NCBI GenBank assembly: GCA_024277475.1
Contig: JAJRVC010000434.1
Span: forward strand, 1-5,946
Reading direction: 5' to 3'
DNA: 5,946 bases
Source: Deltaproteobacteria bacterium
Lineage (GTDB): Bacteria; Desulfobacterota; Desulfobacteria; Desulfobacterales; JAFDCJ01
Shown: one piece after another, positions 5,781 to 5,946 of the stretch
How the letters are laid out: each line of letters begins with the position of its first letter
Position numbering within the stretch: position 1 is the first letter of the stretch
The notes under the pieces: generated by a model
Database searches by the model: none
What the model was told of the DNA's origin: nothing
The model's input: only the letters and a program-made list of their open reading frames with translations
Translations under genes and position numbers: made by a program

Positions 5781-5886
5781 TTCCGTTTTCCGGAGGAAGA
5801 CGGAAATCTACAATCCGCTTCGCGGTGGAAGAGATGTAGATACCCGGGTCCAGAGGGCCCGGCACTGGTTCCTCCCTGAAAGGGAG
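5781..5886. other. Cluster of four consecutive hairpins, structured-RNA or mobile-end candidate
   Basis: Four stems follow one another. Stem 1 pairs 5781-5791 with 5795-5805 (11 bp, one G-U, GGA loop). Stem 2 pairs ATCTACA 5806-5812 with TGTAGAT 5835-5841 and encloses CCGC-TTC-GCGG at 5815-5825. Stem 3 pairs 5844-5851 with 5855-5862 (8 bp, one G-U, AGA loop). Stem 4 pairs CTCCCT 5872-5877 with AGGGAG 5881-5886 (GAA loop). The G-U pairs favour RNA structure read on the plus strand. There is no open frame of note on either strand. I do not recognise a known RNA family, tRNA or insertion-sequence end. Confidence 0.5.
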
Positions 5887-5899
5887 TGTTTATTTTATT
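5872..5899 (+). terminator. Rho-independent terminator candidate ending the hairpin cluster
   Basis: The 6-bp stem CTCCCT/AGGGAG with a GAA loop (5872-5886) is followed by TGTTTATTTTATT, a T-rich though interrupted tail. It could end a transcript from the thioredoxin gene or from a small RNA made of the preceding hairpins. Confidence 0.5.
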
Positions 5900-5911
5900 A
5901 CATATAAGTGC

Positions 5912-5946
5912 CTAAAATGAGCTAAAGTGAACTAAAGTGCCTAAAG
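5912..5946 (+). repeat. CTAAA-based short tandem repeat at the window edge
   Basis: CTAAA recurs at 5912, 5922, 5932 and 5941 with spacings of 10, 10 and 9 nt, in units such as CTAAAATGAG, CTAAAGTGAA and CTAAAGTGC. The array continues past the end of the window, so its full length is unknown. No coding frame is evident across it. Confidence 0.55.

Noticed and set aside
5841..5886. tRNA-like arms in the hairpin cluster
   Set aside because: There is a GGTTC near 5867 but no proper T-loop, anticodon arm or acceptor pairing could be assembled.
5912..5946. CRISPR array
   Set aside because: The units are 9-10 nt with no spacers, far too short for CRISPR repeats.

Overview
The window looks like chromosomal DNA of an anaerobic Desulfobacterota (former Deltaproteobacteria, Desulfobacterales-like) bacterium. 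This rests on protein style (PhnE-type permeases, a ZraS/ZraR-like pair), an apparent UGA-encoded selenoprotein, and long AT-rich intergenic stretches full of inverted repeats. The taxonomy is inferred from gene content; no marker gene is present.

Left part (1-964): the last 36 codons of one PhnE-family ABC permease overlap by ATGA with a complete second PhnE-family permease. This is the end of a phosphonate-type uptake operon whose ATPase and binding protein must lie upstream, if present. A strong hairpin follows.

Middle-left (965-1655): no intact gene. It holds a minus-strand remnant resembling the Gly/Arg-rich C-terminus of ZraP/Spy-like periplasmic metal-binding proteins, a perfect 17-bp palindrome, a 12-bp-stem inverted repeat, and the first copy of a 113-bp dispersed repeat carrying a promoter-like TTGACA/TATTCT pair.

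Centre (1656-4829): a two-gene operon encoding a membrane sensor histidine kinase (periplasmic sensor domain, PAS, HisKA, HATPase) and a sigma-54-dependent NtrC/ZraR-type response regulator. The divergent ZraP-like remnant beside it recalls the zraP-zraSR arrangement of enterobacteria and suggests an envelope or metal-stress system.

Right part (4830-5946): a degenerate inverted-repeat element and a good promoter lead to a thioredoxin with two Trx2-type zinc ribbons. Its first active-site cysteine codon is an in-frame TGA. The downstream frame is intact and a perfect hairpin follows the TGA, so I read the gene through as a selenocysteine thioredoxin (residues 1-195, motif W-U-P-T-C). A conventional gene caller would truncate it at 5371. 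The second 113-bp repeat starts 10 nt after the stop codon, so kinase, regulator and selenothioredoxin sit between two direct repeats. The last 220 bases hold no gene but contain four consecutive hairpins, the last followed by a T-rich tract, and a CTAAA tandem repeat running off the end.
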